DNA of 34,436 nt from a virus, in the IMG/VR virus record IMGVR_UViG_3300020020_000113, positions 1 through 34,436 of that record. One strand, 5' to 3'. The position numbers and the translations under genes were made by a program. Position 1 is the first letter of the stretch. Every line of letters begins with the position of its first letter. Positions 5,308 through 12,088 of the stretch are shown piece by piece. Below the pieces are notes generated by a model. That model worked only from the letters and a program-made list of their open reading frames with translations, did not search any database and was not told where the DNA came from.

Positions 5308-5413
5308 TTAATTTAACTTATTTGATAAATAGTTTCATTTAAATTTTACTGTCATGAAATTTAATGGTTAAATTAAACTTTAAATCTTTGTGTTTTTTTG
5401 TGATACTTCAAAC

Positions 5414-5857
5414 ATGAAAGAAAAAACTAAGAAAACAGCAAAGATAAATGTTGGGGGTAGACCAACCACTCTTACCGAAGCATTGGCCGAACTTATTGTT
5501 GCGGATGTTCGAAAATATTTATCTCTTGCACACGCAGCAGAAGCTAATGGGATTCCACGTAGCACGCTTGCTACTTGGATGAGCCATGGAAACAAAGACT
5601 ATGAGAATGGAATAGACACTATATTCTCAAAGTTTACGAAGTCTATAAAAAGTGCAAGAGCAGAATTTGTGCATGATTCAATACATATAATCAATACCGG
5701 TGATAAGAATTGGCAATCAAACGCTTGGTTATTAGAGCGTTGTTGCGCTGAAGATTTTGGAAAAGATTCAGAATTGTATAAGCAGTTGCTTGAAGATTAT
5801 AAGATGTTGATACAGTCTCTTGTCGATCAAAACAAAGGGGTTAATCATGCCGGGTAA
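5414..5857 (+). CDS. Probable terminase small subunit / HTH DNA-binding protein
   Basis: The 147-residue protein starts at ATG 5414; a GTG at 5390 in the same frame has no better ribosome site. Residues 12-65 form a homeodomain-like helix-turn-helix (GRPTTLTEALAELI, then HAAEANGIPRSTLATWMSHG), and the following region (SKFTKSIKSARAEFVHDS, then WQSNAWLLERCCAEDFGK) is the usual second half of terminase small subunits and related phage DNA-binding proteins. This protein would recognise the packaging site and load the large subunit. The large subunit lies more than 21 kb downstream (27153), an uncommon separation. It opens the long late operon. A transcription regulator of similar build remains possible. 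Confidence 0.65.
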   Translation: MKEKTKKTAKINVGGRPTTLTEALAELIVADVRKYLSLAHAAEANGIPRSTLATWMSHGNKDYENGIDTIFSKFTKSIKSARAEFVHDSIHIINTGDKNWQSNAWLLERCCAEDFGKDSELYKQLLEDYKMLIQSLVDQNKGVNHAG

Positions 5858-6026
5858 AAATTGGATTGCGAAGGCCATCAAAAAGCCAGGTGCGCTTCAT
5901 AAACAACTTGGAGTACCTCAAGGTAAAAAGATTCCCGCTAAGAAACTTGCAGTCGCTGCAAAGAAACCAGGCAAAGAAGGCAAGCGAGCGCGGTTAGCAC
6001 AAACTCTTAAGAAATTGCACAAATGA
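5847..6026 (+). CDS. Small basic phage protein, 59 aa
   Basis: I choose ATG 5847, with AAGGGG just upstream, over the longer in-frame start at 5820, which lies inside the preceding gene. The product is strongly basic (MPGKNWIAKAIKKPGALHKQ, then KKIPAKKLAVAAKK) and matches a pattern common in phages and prophages: a short Lys-rich protein beginning WIxxAIKxPGALHxxLGVPxGKKIP. The family is widespread but uncharacterised; association with DNA or the virion is plausible from its charge. Confidence 0.75.
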   Translation: MPGKNWIAKAIKKPGALHKQLGVPQGKKIPAKKLAVAAKKPGKEGKRARLAQTLKKLHK

Positions 6027-6065
6027 AAAGATTATCATGCGTACCTCGATTAATAAGATTGAATA

Positions 6066-6266
6066 ATGTACATTAAAGTTTTTGAAAGTCGCGATTCAAG
6101 CAAATGCTATCTGCTACAATATAGATTAAGTTTAAATATGGCTGATGTTGATAGGTTTCATTTAGAAAATGAGAAACATAATAGTACTATTGTTTTAGAA
6201 AAAGATTTATTTAATCTATTAGATACATTATTCAAGGGAAAACAAAATGAAACCGAAAAAGTCTGA
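6066..6266 (+). CDS. Small hypothetical protein, 66 aa
   Basis: The frame starts at ATG 6066 after a 39-base gap. The product mixes a beta-like start (YIKVFESRDSSKCYLLQYRL) with a C-terminal helix (LEKDLFNLLDTLFKGKQN). The next gene begins inside its 3' end. No family is recognised and no motif suggests a role. Confidence 0.6.
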   Translation: MYIKVFESRDSSKCYLLQYRLSLNMADVDRFHLENEKHNSTIVLEKDLFNLLDTLFKGKQNETEKV

Positions 6267-6381
6267 TATGAAGAAAGGCGAAAAAATGATGGATAAGAAA
6301 ATTAAAGAGTCTGAGAAGAAAGATGTTAAACAAGATGCCAAGATGATGAAAGCTAAAATGAAAAATGCAAAGGCTCAGTAA
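6247..6381 (+). CDS. Tiny Lys/Met-rich protein, 44 aa
   Basis: A 44-codon frame starts at ATG 6247 inside the end of the previous gene, with AAGGGAAA upstream, and its TAA abuts the next ATG (TAAATG). The product is about one third lysine (for example KPKKSDMKKGEKMMDKK) with regularly placed Met and Glu, predicted as a single charged helix. Similar small Lys-rich proteins sit near virion genes in other podoviruses. Its function is not known. Confidence 0.6.
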   Translation: MKPKKSDMKKGEKMMDKKIKESEKKDVKQDAKMMKAKMKNAKAQ

Positions 6382-6735
6382 ATGACGCTAGAAGAATTAT
6401 TACAACAAAATATTCCAAATAGAATTACTCAAATAGAAAATATGTATCAACAAGAAAGCTTGGCTTTAATAAAAATTAAAGAATATTTAAATGAGATTGA
6501 AACAAGAGATAAAAAGTTTTTACAGATAGAGGAATCATTAATAGGGCGGATGTCTCTAATAGAAGAATTCATAAAAAAAATTGCTGAATTGTCTTACAAA
6601 GGTGGATTTTATAAACCTGATAAATCAAAAGAACAAGAAAAAATTGCTAGCTTAAAAAAAGAAATTGAAGATAAGAATAAACGTATTGCTGAATTTGAAA
6701 ATACTTTAAAACAATTAATGGGAAAAAAGGATTAA
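6382..6735 (+). CDS. Coiled-coil protein, 117 aa
   Basis: The ATG follows the previous stop directly. Two long coiled-coil stretches make up nearly the whole protein: residues 1-65 (for example RITQIENMYQQESLALIKIK) and about 80-115 (EQEKIASLKKEIEDKNKRIA), joined by a short GGFYKPDKS link. No enzymatic motif is seen. A structural or scaffolding role is possible but not shown by the sequence. Confidence 0.75.
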   Translation: MTLEELLQQNIPNRITQIENMYQQESLALIKIKEYLNEIETRDKKFLQIEESLIGRMSLIEEFIKKIAELSYKGGFYKPDKSKEQEKIASLKKEIEDKNKRIAEFENTLKQLMGKKD

Positions 6736-6740
6736 CAACT

Positions 6741-7016
6741 ATGGATATAGAAATTATACAATTAAGATTAGAAGTATTACGTCAACAATTCGTGACGTTT
6801 ATGCAGCATGTTATAGATGCGCCTGGCTCAAACCATCAAAAGCAATTAGCATTGGTTAGGTTTGATGAAGGTCATATGTGGATGCAAAATGCAATTGCTA
6901 GTTATAAAGAACCAGATCAAGCGCCAGAAATGTCACAAGTAAAATCGCCAGCATCAAATAATGAATGTGCACCAGCGGCAGAAACTGTCAATCAAGAACC
7001 TCTAGCGGTTGCATAA
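6741..7016 (+). CDS. Acb2-like (DUF7681-type) helical-hairpin protein, candidate anti-CBASS
   Basis: Residues 5-26 and 31-54 of this 91-residue protein form two helices joined by a DAPGSN turn. The second helix reads KQLALVRFDEGHMWMQNAI (residues 34-52), matching the pattern of the Acb2 family: a basic residue, then LAL, an aromatic, an acidic residue, and MW followed by xxAI. Acb2 proteins form a cyclic-nucleotide sponge that soaks up CBASS signals and so blocks that host defence. The last 35 residues are a low-complexity Pro/Ala/Glu tail that is not part of that fold. The assignment rests on motif memory, not on a search. It sits among small accessory genes between terminase candidate and portal. 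Confidence 0.5.
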   Translation: MDIEIIQLRLEVLRQQFVTFMQHVIDAPGSNHQKQLALVRFDEGHMWMQNAIASYKEPDQAPEMSQVKSPASNNECAPAAETVNQEPLAVA

Positions 7017-7234
7017 TGAGCCGCTATCAAGATCCTAAAAATACAGCGATGGCCGATGCATTTAAAAAGGCTTGTGAAAATAGGGCTGAAAAAATCTTGA
7101 GTGAAGATTATATAATAGGCATTGACATGCCATGCGAGCATCAAAGCGATGGTAAAAATTATACAAATGATGATGCTGAACGAAATGGTCATTATCTATC
7201 TAAGTGTATTAAGTGCGGAAGTATTTATAGATGA
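7016..7234 (+). CDS. Small zinc-ribbon-like protein, 72 aa
   Basis: The start is ATG 7016, overlapping the previous stop (TAATG); the longer frame from 6965 overlaps the Acb2-like gene and is rejected. After a helical N-terminus (PKNTAMADAFKKACENRAEK) come MPCEHQ near residue 45 and KCIKCGSIYR at the end, together a Cys-x-His plus Cys-x2-Cys set likely to bind one zinc. Three other proteins here share this CEH...CxxC layout (12400, 33533 and more loosely 33954). Function unknown. Confidence 0.7.
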   Translation: MSRYQDPKNTAMADAFKKACENRAEKILSEDYIIGIDMPCEHQSDGKNYTNDDAERNGHYLSKCIKCGSIYR

Positions 7235-7467
7235 AGGTTAAACGCATATATGAAATGAGCGAGCTAGAAAAAGCCATCATCAAGATGGTTTGGGATGACG
7301 TCAAAGACTTGCCCAATTATGCGAACTGGCGTAAGTACGAGCGCGGCTTCACACACGATGAAAAAAAATATCGTTATCGCTGTCAATTCAAGATTGAAGA
7401 TGGACACCTACGTTTATTGAATACTGAAATTGAACACGAGCAAGTAGTGCTTGATATCATACATTAA
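7231..7467 (+). CDS. Small hypothetical protein, 78 aa
   Basis: The start overlaps the previous TGA (ATGA). The sequence is charged, with an N-terminal helix (SELEKAIIKMVWDDVKDL) and a beta-rich second half (KKYRYRCQFKIEDGHLRLL). No family is recognised. It is translationally coupled to both neighbours in the accessory stretch upstream of the portal. Confidence 0.7.
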   Translation: MKVKRIYEMSELEKAIIKMVWDDVKDLPNYANWRKYERGFTHDEKKYRYRCQFKIEDGHLRLLNTEIEHEQVVLDIIH

Positions 7468-7477
7468 GGATAATCAT

Positions 7478-7600
7478 ATGCATATTCTAGGCAATATTTT
7501 TAGAGCATTGGATTACCTGATTACAATCTCAATTAAGCCGCTAGTATTCTGTTTATTAATCGAAGCGAATTATGTAGGGTGGTATTTATTGCATGGATAA
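7478..7600 (+). CDS. Tiny hydrophobic protein, 40 aa
   Basis: A 40-codon frame begins at ATG 7478 with AAGGA upstream and overlaps the next gene by eight bases. The product (NIFRALDYLITISIKPLVF, then CLLIEANYVGWYLLHG) is hydrophobic throughout and could cross or lie on the membrane once, with a central Lys-Pro kink. It might be a small membrane effector, but no family is recognised. Its short length keeps confidence moderate. Confidence 0.5.
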   Translation: MHILGNIFRALDYLITISIKPLVFCLLIEANYVGWYLLHG

Positions 7601-7841
7601 AAATGTAGACTTAGATAATGTAAATCACCCTAAACACTATTTGTCGAGAAACATTTATTGCCCTTGTGAGTGCGGATGCTTGCCGTTAAAGCCTATAGAA
7701 TGCATTGATATAACGCGTCACTTTAATTTTAACCTGGGAAATGCAATAAAATATATTTGGCGCAGCGACTACAAAGGTAATAAGAAAGAGGATTTGCTTA
7801 AAGCAATCTGGTATCTAAACGATGAAATTAAAGAAATATGA
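7593..7841 (+). CDS. DUF3310 family protein with a Cys-rich insertion
   Basis: The 82-residue protein carries the full DUF3310 pattern: NHPKHY near residue 12, IECIDITRHFNFNLGNAIKY in the middle, then WRSDYKGNKKEDLLKAIWYL. DUF3310 proteins are widespread in tailed phages, and the family has been linked with T7 gene 1.7, a nucleotide kinase; the catalytic role of short stand-alone versions is not settled. Unusual here is an insertion between the two motifs with CPCECGC, four Cys in seven residues, which could bind metal. It lies in the accessory stretch before the portal. Confidence 0.85.
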   Translation: MDKNVDLDNVNHPKHYLSRNIYCPCECGCLPLKPIECIDITRHFNFNLGNAIKYIWRSDYKGNKKEDLLKAIWYLNDEIKEI

Positions 7842-8245
7842 TACATGTTTTTTGTTTTTACAACATCTCCTCAGGCATTCAAGCAAAATTATCATTTAGT
7901 AAAACATTTAAACATTGTAACATTATCACATTTGACGGCGAAATGTGGTTAGCTACTGAGTTTGATTTACAAGGCATTATAACAAGACGTATAAATGTTT
8001 ACACCGGAAAATCATTATTACGTGGTTTAAAGCATATTGAAAGCCTAATAGGTATAATCACGGTTGATGTAACAGAGCGTGCTAGGCATTGCTGGAAACC
8101 TTATATCGTTCGAAGTTGTAACGAGCTTGATAGGTACATATCTGGCGTTGATGTAGGATTTACGTTTAACCCGAAACACCTGTACAATAAACTCCTTAAG
8201 CACAACGGCAATAATTACAGAGTCTTGTACCACTGGAGGCGATAA
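7838..8245 (+). CDS. Conserved phage protein upstream of portal, 135 aa
   Basis: The start overlaps the previous stop (ATGA). The protein looks beta-rich in its first half (HCNIITFDGEMWLATEFDLQ) and ends with a conserved-looking block WKPYIVRSCNELDRYISG, then VGFTFNPKHLYNKLL. Proteins with this C-terminal block are often found just before the portal gene in podoviruses and remain uncharacterised. It might act in packaging or virion assembly because of its location, but no motif proves this. Confidence 0.75.
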   Translation: MIHVFCFYNISSGIQAKLSFSKTFKHCNIITFDGEMWLATEFDLQGIITRRINVYTGKSLLRGLKHIESLIGIITVDVTERARHCWKPYIVRSCNELDRYISGVDVGFTFNPKHLYNKLLKHNGNNYRVLYHWRR

Positions 8246-8246
8246 A

Positions 8247-8423
8247 ATGGGATTTTTTGGTAATGGTGGAAATTCCGGCGCACAAAGCACCTCGGATGCA
8301 TTAATCACAAATCAGTTTAGGCAAAATCAGGCAGAGATTGAAAAGAAGAAGAAAGATTTATACCAAGAGCGCTTGGATATCATTAAATCCCAAGGTGGTC
8401 AATCCTGGCATCCTAAAAAATAG
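8247..8423 (+). CDS. Small protein immediately upstream of portal, 58 aa
   Basis: A 58-codon frame opens at ATG 8247 with GGAGG at 8235-8239. The N-terminus is Gly-rich (GFFGNGGNSGAQSTSDAL) and the rest is a charged helix (QAEIEKKKKDLYQERLDIIK) ending SWHPKK. It fills the gap between the conserved upstream gene and the portal exactly. A minor virion or assembly role is inferred from position only. Confidence 0.7.
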   Translation: MGFFGNGGNSGAQSTSDALITNQFRQNQAEIEKKKKDLYQERLDIIKSQGGQSWHPKK

Positions 8424-8431
8424 AGGTTATC

Positions 8432-10015
8432 ATGCAACCACCTGAAAATTTTCATAAGCTGAACGATAGATTTCAAGAAGCTCGCTATTATAAAGATAGG
8501 TGGCTCGCGCTCTATAAAAACTTGTACCTCTATGTAATTCCAGACCGTGACGCGTTCAACATAAAATTCAATTTCACCGATAGCGGAAAACCTGTCACGC
8601 AAATGATATGGGATAGTACTGCGATGATTGCCGCTTATCAACGAGCTAATGACTTGCACGGTTTGCTTATGCCAAAAGATAGGGTATGGGGAAAATATGT
8701 TTTAGACCCTCATCAACATGCCGAGCAAGATATACAAAAAGGCCAAATTGTTCTGGATAAAATTAATGACCGTATTATGTTCTATCTCAACGAATCAAAT
8801 ATTGCTCGTGTTGTTGGTTCTAGTAATCTTGATTTGGTGGGCGGCACGGGTGTTATTTGGGTGGAGTCACCAAGCGACGATGTACCTTTATATTTTCGTA
8901 GTATACCCGCTGTTGCTTTGTATATTGAGTATTGCAATGATGACCTAATTAGAAACTGTTGGTACGTTTCTAAAATGACAGGCCGTGCGGTGCTTGATAC
9001 GTTTCCTGATTACAACGGTACGCAATATAACAATCTTAAAGATAACCCGAATGATACATACTCAGTAAATTATGGACAGGTAGAAGTAGGGAAAGAGGAG
9101 TATTATATATATGCTGTACTTGATAACGATCCATTTACTGTTTTATGGGATAGGTATAGTGATTATCGCCAAATCATTGTTTACCGTGATAGGGTAAGAC
9201 CAGGCGAAGCGGAAGGTCGGGGCGTAGCCATTGACATGATGCCGACAATTATGGATTTAAACCGTATTGTTGAATATTCACGAAAGAACATGGCATTCAA
9301 AGCAAATCCACCAATGTTTTATGATGCGGGAAGCTATTTTAATCCGTATTCGATTCGGCAGTGGGCAGGTGCAATGATTGCGCGTCAGCCGAATGGCCGC
9401 AATCCTTTGGAAGCATTGCAAATGCCCGAATATCCTGATGTTATGCAGCATATAATTCATATGCAGGATACAATACAAAAGGCGTTTATGGTTGACCCCC
9501 TTGGAGAAATTCAAACACCGGTTAAGTCGGCCACAGAGGTATCGATTCGTGAAAACAGAGCGCAACGTACAGCAAGCACAGACATATCACGGTTGATAAA
9601 CGAATTGCCAAGGCAGATATTCGAAGTTTCGGCCAAAATTCTAAACGGACGAGGCTTATTATTAAAACCAAAAGAAGTGATACCAGGATTTGATCCACGA
9701 CAATTAAAGTTTGCGTTTCAATCACCATTGTACGATATCCAAAACCAGTCAGATTTAAATCATCTTATCACTGCTTTGCAGACTAAGCAGCAATTCTGGG
9801 GACAAAGCGCGCCTATGATTACCATGGATTTATTTGAGACAAATAGGTTTATCATGGACAAGCTTAACTTGCCCGCAAAACTATCGGCATCCGATGATCA
9901 GATGAAGAAAACACTTGCGGAAGGTGCTGCGCAACAACAAGCAGCAACTGGTGCGCAACCGTCAACAACTGCGGGCGCTGTACAGTTTCCTAAGGAGCAG
10001 GGTGTTACTATATGA
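8432..10015 (+). CDS. Portal (head-to-tail connecting) protein
   Basis: At 527 residues it has the size of podovirus portals (T7 gp8 is about 536) and the recognisable layout of the head-tail connector family: an N-terminal YKDRWLALYKNLYLYVIPDR block, a central VGSSNLDLVGGTGVIWVE, a clip-like segment with DMMPTIMDLNRIVEYSRKNM, then KSATEVSIRENRAQ and a Gln/Ala-rich low-complexity tail near residues 490-515. Twelve copies should form the ring at one capsid vertex, through which DNA is packaged by the terminase. AGAGG precedes the ATG. It overlaps the Bbp19-like gene by four bases. Confidence 0.93.
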   Translation: MQPPENFHKLNDRFQEARYYKDRWLALYKNLYLYVIPDRDAFNIKFNFTDSGKPVTQMIWDSTAMIAAYQRANDLHGLLMPKDRVWGKYVLDPHQHAEQDIQKGQIVLDKINDRIMFYLNESNIARVVGSSNLDLVGGTGVIWVESPSDDVPLYFRSIPAVALYIEYCNDDLIRNCWYVSKMTGRAVLDTFPDYNGTQYNNLKDNPNDTYSVNYGQVEVGKEEYYIYAVLDNDPFTVLWDRYSDYRQIIVYRDRVRPGEAEGRGVAIDMMPTIMDLNRIVEYSRKNMAFKANPPMFYDAGSYFNPYSIRQWAGAMIARQPNGRNPLEALQMPEYPDVMQHIIHMQDTIQKAFMVDPLGEIQTPVKSATEVSIRENRAQRTASTDISRLINELPRQIFEVSAKILNGRGLLLKPKEVIPGFDPRQLKFAFQSPLYDIQNQSDLNHLITALQTKQQFWGQSAPMITMDLFETNRFIMDKLNLPAKLSASDDQMKKTLAEGAAQQQAATGAQPSTTAGAVQFPKEQGVTI

Positions 10016-10278
10016 TACAGGAACTAATGGAAGCCAAATTAATATCACCTAAGGAATTCAAAATCTATCAGTTATTTACTAGTGATTTAGGTCGAGAATG
10101 TTTTACTACGATGACTGATGAATTATTTTGGGAAGAACCTGGTGAGGAAGCAATGACCGAAGGCGTGCTGGGATTCTACGATGGCAGACGTTCGGTATTG
10201 CGCGGTATTAAGTCAACAATTGAGAAGGTTCAAAACTTGATTCATAAACAAAATACAGCGAGTCAAGATGCCGTATAA
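10012..10278 (+). CDS. Bbp19-like phage protein
   Basis: The 88-residue protein begins MIQELMEAKLISPKEF and contains the stretch FYDGRRSVLRGIKSTIEK. A short protein with F-x-x-G-x-R-S-V and adjacent helix directly behind the portal gene is typical of the Bbp19 group named after Bordetella phage BPP-1. The role is not established; its constant link with the portal suggests assembly or a minor structural position. It is coupled to the portal by a four-base overlap. Confidence 0.65.
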   Translation: MIQELMEAKLISPKEFKIYQLFTSDLGRECFTTMTDELFWEEPGEEAMTEGVLGFYDGRRSVLRGIKSTIEKVQNLIHKQNTASQDAV

Positions 10279-10531
10279 TATGGCGGCAATAACTGAATTT
10301 GATAAAATAACGGGTATTGTTAAAGTTGAAGATTTTGAAATAAAAGATTGTCCATTTTGTGGTGCATTACCAATATTTATGTGTAGGGCGTATGACAGTA
10401 TTGGTGAGGATAACGACCAGATAAGCATGGGCTTCATATATTGTAGCGAATGTAATATAGGACAATCAGTAATTGAAGATGCGAAAATTTGTATAGAAAA
10501 ATGGAATAATAGGACTACAAACAATGTCTGA
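10268..10531 (+). CDS. Lar-like zinc protein, candidate restriction alleviation factor
   Basis: The 87-residue protein shows the pattern of the Lar family: KDCPFCGALP (Cys28 and Cys31), then YCSECNIGQ as the second Cys pair, and a final helix ending ICIEKWNNRT, where Lar proteins end in a conserved EAWNxR. Lar-family proteins help phages by reducing type I restriction of unmodified DNA; many members are untested. An ATG at 10280 is an alternative start. Both starts overlap or closely follow the upstream gene and neither has a good ribosome site, so translation may depend on coupling. It is not a structural gene and so is an accessory insertion between portal and scaffold. Confidence 0.65.
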   Translation: MPYNMAAITEFDKITGIVKVEDFEIKDCPFCGALPIFMCRAYDSIGEDNDQISMGFIYCSECNIGQSVIEDAKICIEKWNNRTTNNV

Positions 10532-10718
10532 ATTTAAAGATGGTGAGATTACTTTTACAATAGATTTTAAATTAATGAAATATCAGCTTGTAGAAAATGT
10601 AGAAGGGTTTAATGCTAAGTACAATAGTACTAAAAGTTATATGTCAAATGGTATGTTTCACACAAAAAACGAAGCAATAGATGCAATGATTAGGCAATTA
10701 GAGGAACTAAAAGAATGA
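10524..10718 (+). CDS. Small hypothetical protein, 64 aa
   Basis: The start overlaps the end of the Lar-like gene and the stop overlaps the scaffold start (ATGA). The product has a beta-like N-terminus (KDGEITFTIDFKLMKYQL) and a helical end (KNEAIDAMIRQLEELKE). No family is recognised. Its coupling on both sides supports it being translated together with the assembly genes. Confidence 0.65.
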   Translation: MSEFKDGEITFTIDFKLMKYQLVENVEGFNAKYNSTKSYMSNGMFHTKNEAIDAMIRQLEELKE

Positions 10719-11344
10719 CAGACGGAACACAAGACAAGTTATATGCAGGTAAGTTTAAAACAGTTGAAGAACTAGAGGCAGGATACAACAATGCTGCGAA
10801 AGTTTATCAAGAGAATGAAGATATCAAGAGCAAATATACTCAGGCAACAACGGTTCCTGATGACTATCAGGTTCCCGCAAACGTCTCACTGCACGATAAT
10901 GATGTTGCTCAGCTCAAGCAAGCAGCAAAAGAAAGTGGATTGAATCAAGCACAGTTTGAAAAATTAACATTGAAGCAAAATGATAGTGCACGTTCAAAGA
11001 TGGATGCGTTTGAGAACTCAAAAAAAGAGATTGGAGCAGATAACCTTAATTTAATGCAAGACTTTATCAGCAAAACATATCCTGAAAAAGCTGGTGAAGC
11101 ATTAATGAAAGAAGCCATCAAGAACAAAGAGGTGCGCGAGGCAATCATGGCTCAGCGGACAGCGGCTTTAAACTCAAGTACGCCTGGTGTTGGTCGAGTT
11201 AGTTCTAGTAATTATAACAATGTTACGCATCAAGACATTATAAAAGCTCGTGAAGTTATGACAAAATCCAGAGGTAAAGCTAGGGTTGAAGCACAGCGAC
11301 ATTATATTGCATTGTCAGCACAACTAGCTCATGCAGGTGAATAA
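10715..11344 (+). CDS. Capsid scaffolding / assembly protein
   Basis: The 209-residue protein is acidic in its N-terminal half and basic at its C-terminus, with no enzymatic motif. It opens LYAGKFKTVEELEAGYNNAA, followed by a PDDYQVPANVSL linker and a long helical region rich in Lys, Glu and Gln (residues 65-140), and ends in a basic helical segment (IKAREVMTKSRGKARVEAQ). The start GKFKSVEELExAY and this overall plan are characteristic of podovirus scaffolds, which guide shell formation and leave before packaging. The major capsid gene normally follows directly; here 1.85 kb intervenes. Confidence 0.85.
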   Translation: MTDGTQDKLYAGKFKTVEELEAGYNNAAKVYQENEDIKSKYTQATTVPDDYQVPANVSLHDNDVAQLKQAAKESGLNQAQFEKLTLKQNDSARSKMDAFENSKKEIGADNLNLMQDFISKTYPEKAGEALMKEAIKNKEVREAIMAQRTAALNSSTPGVGRVSSSNYNNVTHQDIIKAREVMTKSRGKARVEAQRHYIALSAQLAHAGE

Positions 11345-11607
11345 TGAGACCTGTTAATTATCCAAGAATTATCCAAATCATTCCATGTGAAAATATTTGG
11401 ATTGAACACAAAACTAAAGATGACCATTGGGCAGAAAAAGCAGTTGCTTTAGCGCTCATAGAAAAAAGAGACCGACAGACAGGAGGTATACATACGTTTA
11501 CTTGTTATATTGGTTTGCACGATGTTAACGAAAGCAATACACAAGGTGTGTTATTGCATAATTATCATTATATTTATTCAGTAACAAAGCCAGTATTTCA
11601 AGAATAA
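11344..11607 (+). CDS. Small hypothetical protein, 87 aa
   Basis: The start overlaps the scaffold stop (TAATG). The product has an aromatic, beta-rich look (IIQIIPCENIWIEHKTKDDH, HTFTCYIGLHDVNES, YHYIYSVTKP). No family is recognised. It is the first gene of the 1.85-kb insertion between scaffold and capsid and its stop codon lies inside the first of four phased GAATAAA repeats. Confidence 0.65.
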   Translation: MRPVNYPRIIQIIPCENIWIEHKTKDDHWAEKAVALALIEKRDRQTGGIHTFTCYIGLHDVNESNTQGVLLHNYHYIYSVTKPVFQE

Positions 11608-11640
11608 AGAAGAATAAATCACGAATAAATCGAGAATAAA
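11602..11640. repeat. Four phased GAATAAA repeats
   Basis: GAATAAA starts at 11602, 11612, 11623 and 11634, a spacing of 10, 11 and 11 bases, close to one helical turn each. They fill the 33-base gap before the next gene and replace a normal ribosome site. A protein binding array, or slippage products, are both possible. Confidence 0.6.
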
Positions 11641-11859
11641 ATGGATATGCAAGCACCAGTTACAGGCATTAAATCAAGATTCAAATTAAACTATCCTAGT
11701 TACAAGTTAGATATCAAGTTCGACGTCATAAATGCAATGTATTTATTTACTGTGTATAAAGGTAGCGAAAATTTAGGTGGTTTGACATTTATTCGCGAAA
11801 CCCCAATTGATGAAGTTTGGGGTAATCTCATTGAATGGATGCGGCATATAGTGAGGTAA
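11641..11859 (+). CDS. Small hypothetical protein, 72 aa
   Basis: The ATG directly follows the GAATAAA array, with no clear Shine-Dalgarno. The product contains a beta-like core (YKLDIKFDVINAMYLFTVYK, then NLGGLTFIRE) and ends with a helix (VWGNLIEWMRHIVR). No family is recognised. It belongs to the accessory stretch between scaffold and capsid. Confidence 0.6.
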   Translation: MDMQAPVTGIKSRFKLNYPSYKLDIKFDVINAMYLFTVYKGSENLGGLTFIRETPIDEVWGNLIEWMRHIVR

Positions 11860-12033
11860 ATGATGAATAACGTTATTTCGTTACCTCGAAAATTACCACA
11901 ATATACTTGTGGTGAATGTGAATCAGAGGTATTTATTTTATGCGAAGACGAAAGCGGTAAATTAGTGGCAGTTTGTTTTAATTGCCAATGTCCAACAGTA
12001 CAAATTGGATGTGGTTGTTTAGATATCAGCTGA
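11860..12033 (+). CDS. Small zinc-ribbon protein, 57 aa
   Basis: The ATG follows the previous TAA without a gap (TAAATGATG; a second ATG at 11863 is equally likely). The product has YTCGECESEVFIL near residue 17, then LVAVCFNCQCP and IGCGCLDIS: two Cys-x2-Cys pairs that form a classic zinc ribbon, plus extra Cys at the end. Short phage zinc ribbons are common and their targets unknown. The stop codon lies within a 16-bp palindrome at 12022-12037. Confidence 0.7.
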   Translation: MMNNVISLPRKLPQYTCGECESEVFILCEDESGKLVAVCFNCQCPTVQIGCGCLDIS

Positions 12034-12061
12034 TATCAAATGACATCAACTGATAATTGAT
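12022..12061. repeat. Four phased 10-bp repeats with a 16-bp palindrome
   Basis: GATATCAGCT, GATATCAAAT, GACATCAACT and GATAATTGAT follow each other in exact 10-base steps, and GATATCAG reappears at 12069. The first copy and the start of the second form the perfect palindrome GATATCAGCTGATATC (12022-12037). A TTATATA stretch follows, then CAGGAA and the next ATG. This looks like an operator or promoter region inserted into the late operon. Confidence 0.6.
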
Positions 12062-12088
12062 TTATATAGATATCAGGAATATAAAATT

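Noticed and set aside
6023-6076. 17-codon frame overlapping the start of the next gene.
   Set aside because: Too short, out of frame overlap with a better-supported gene, no motif.
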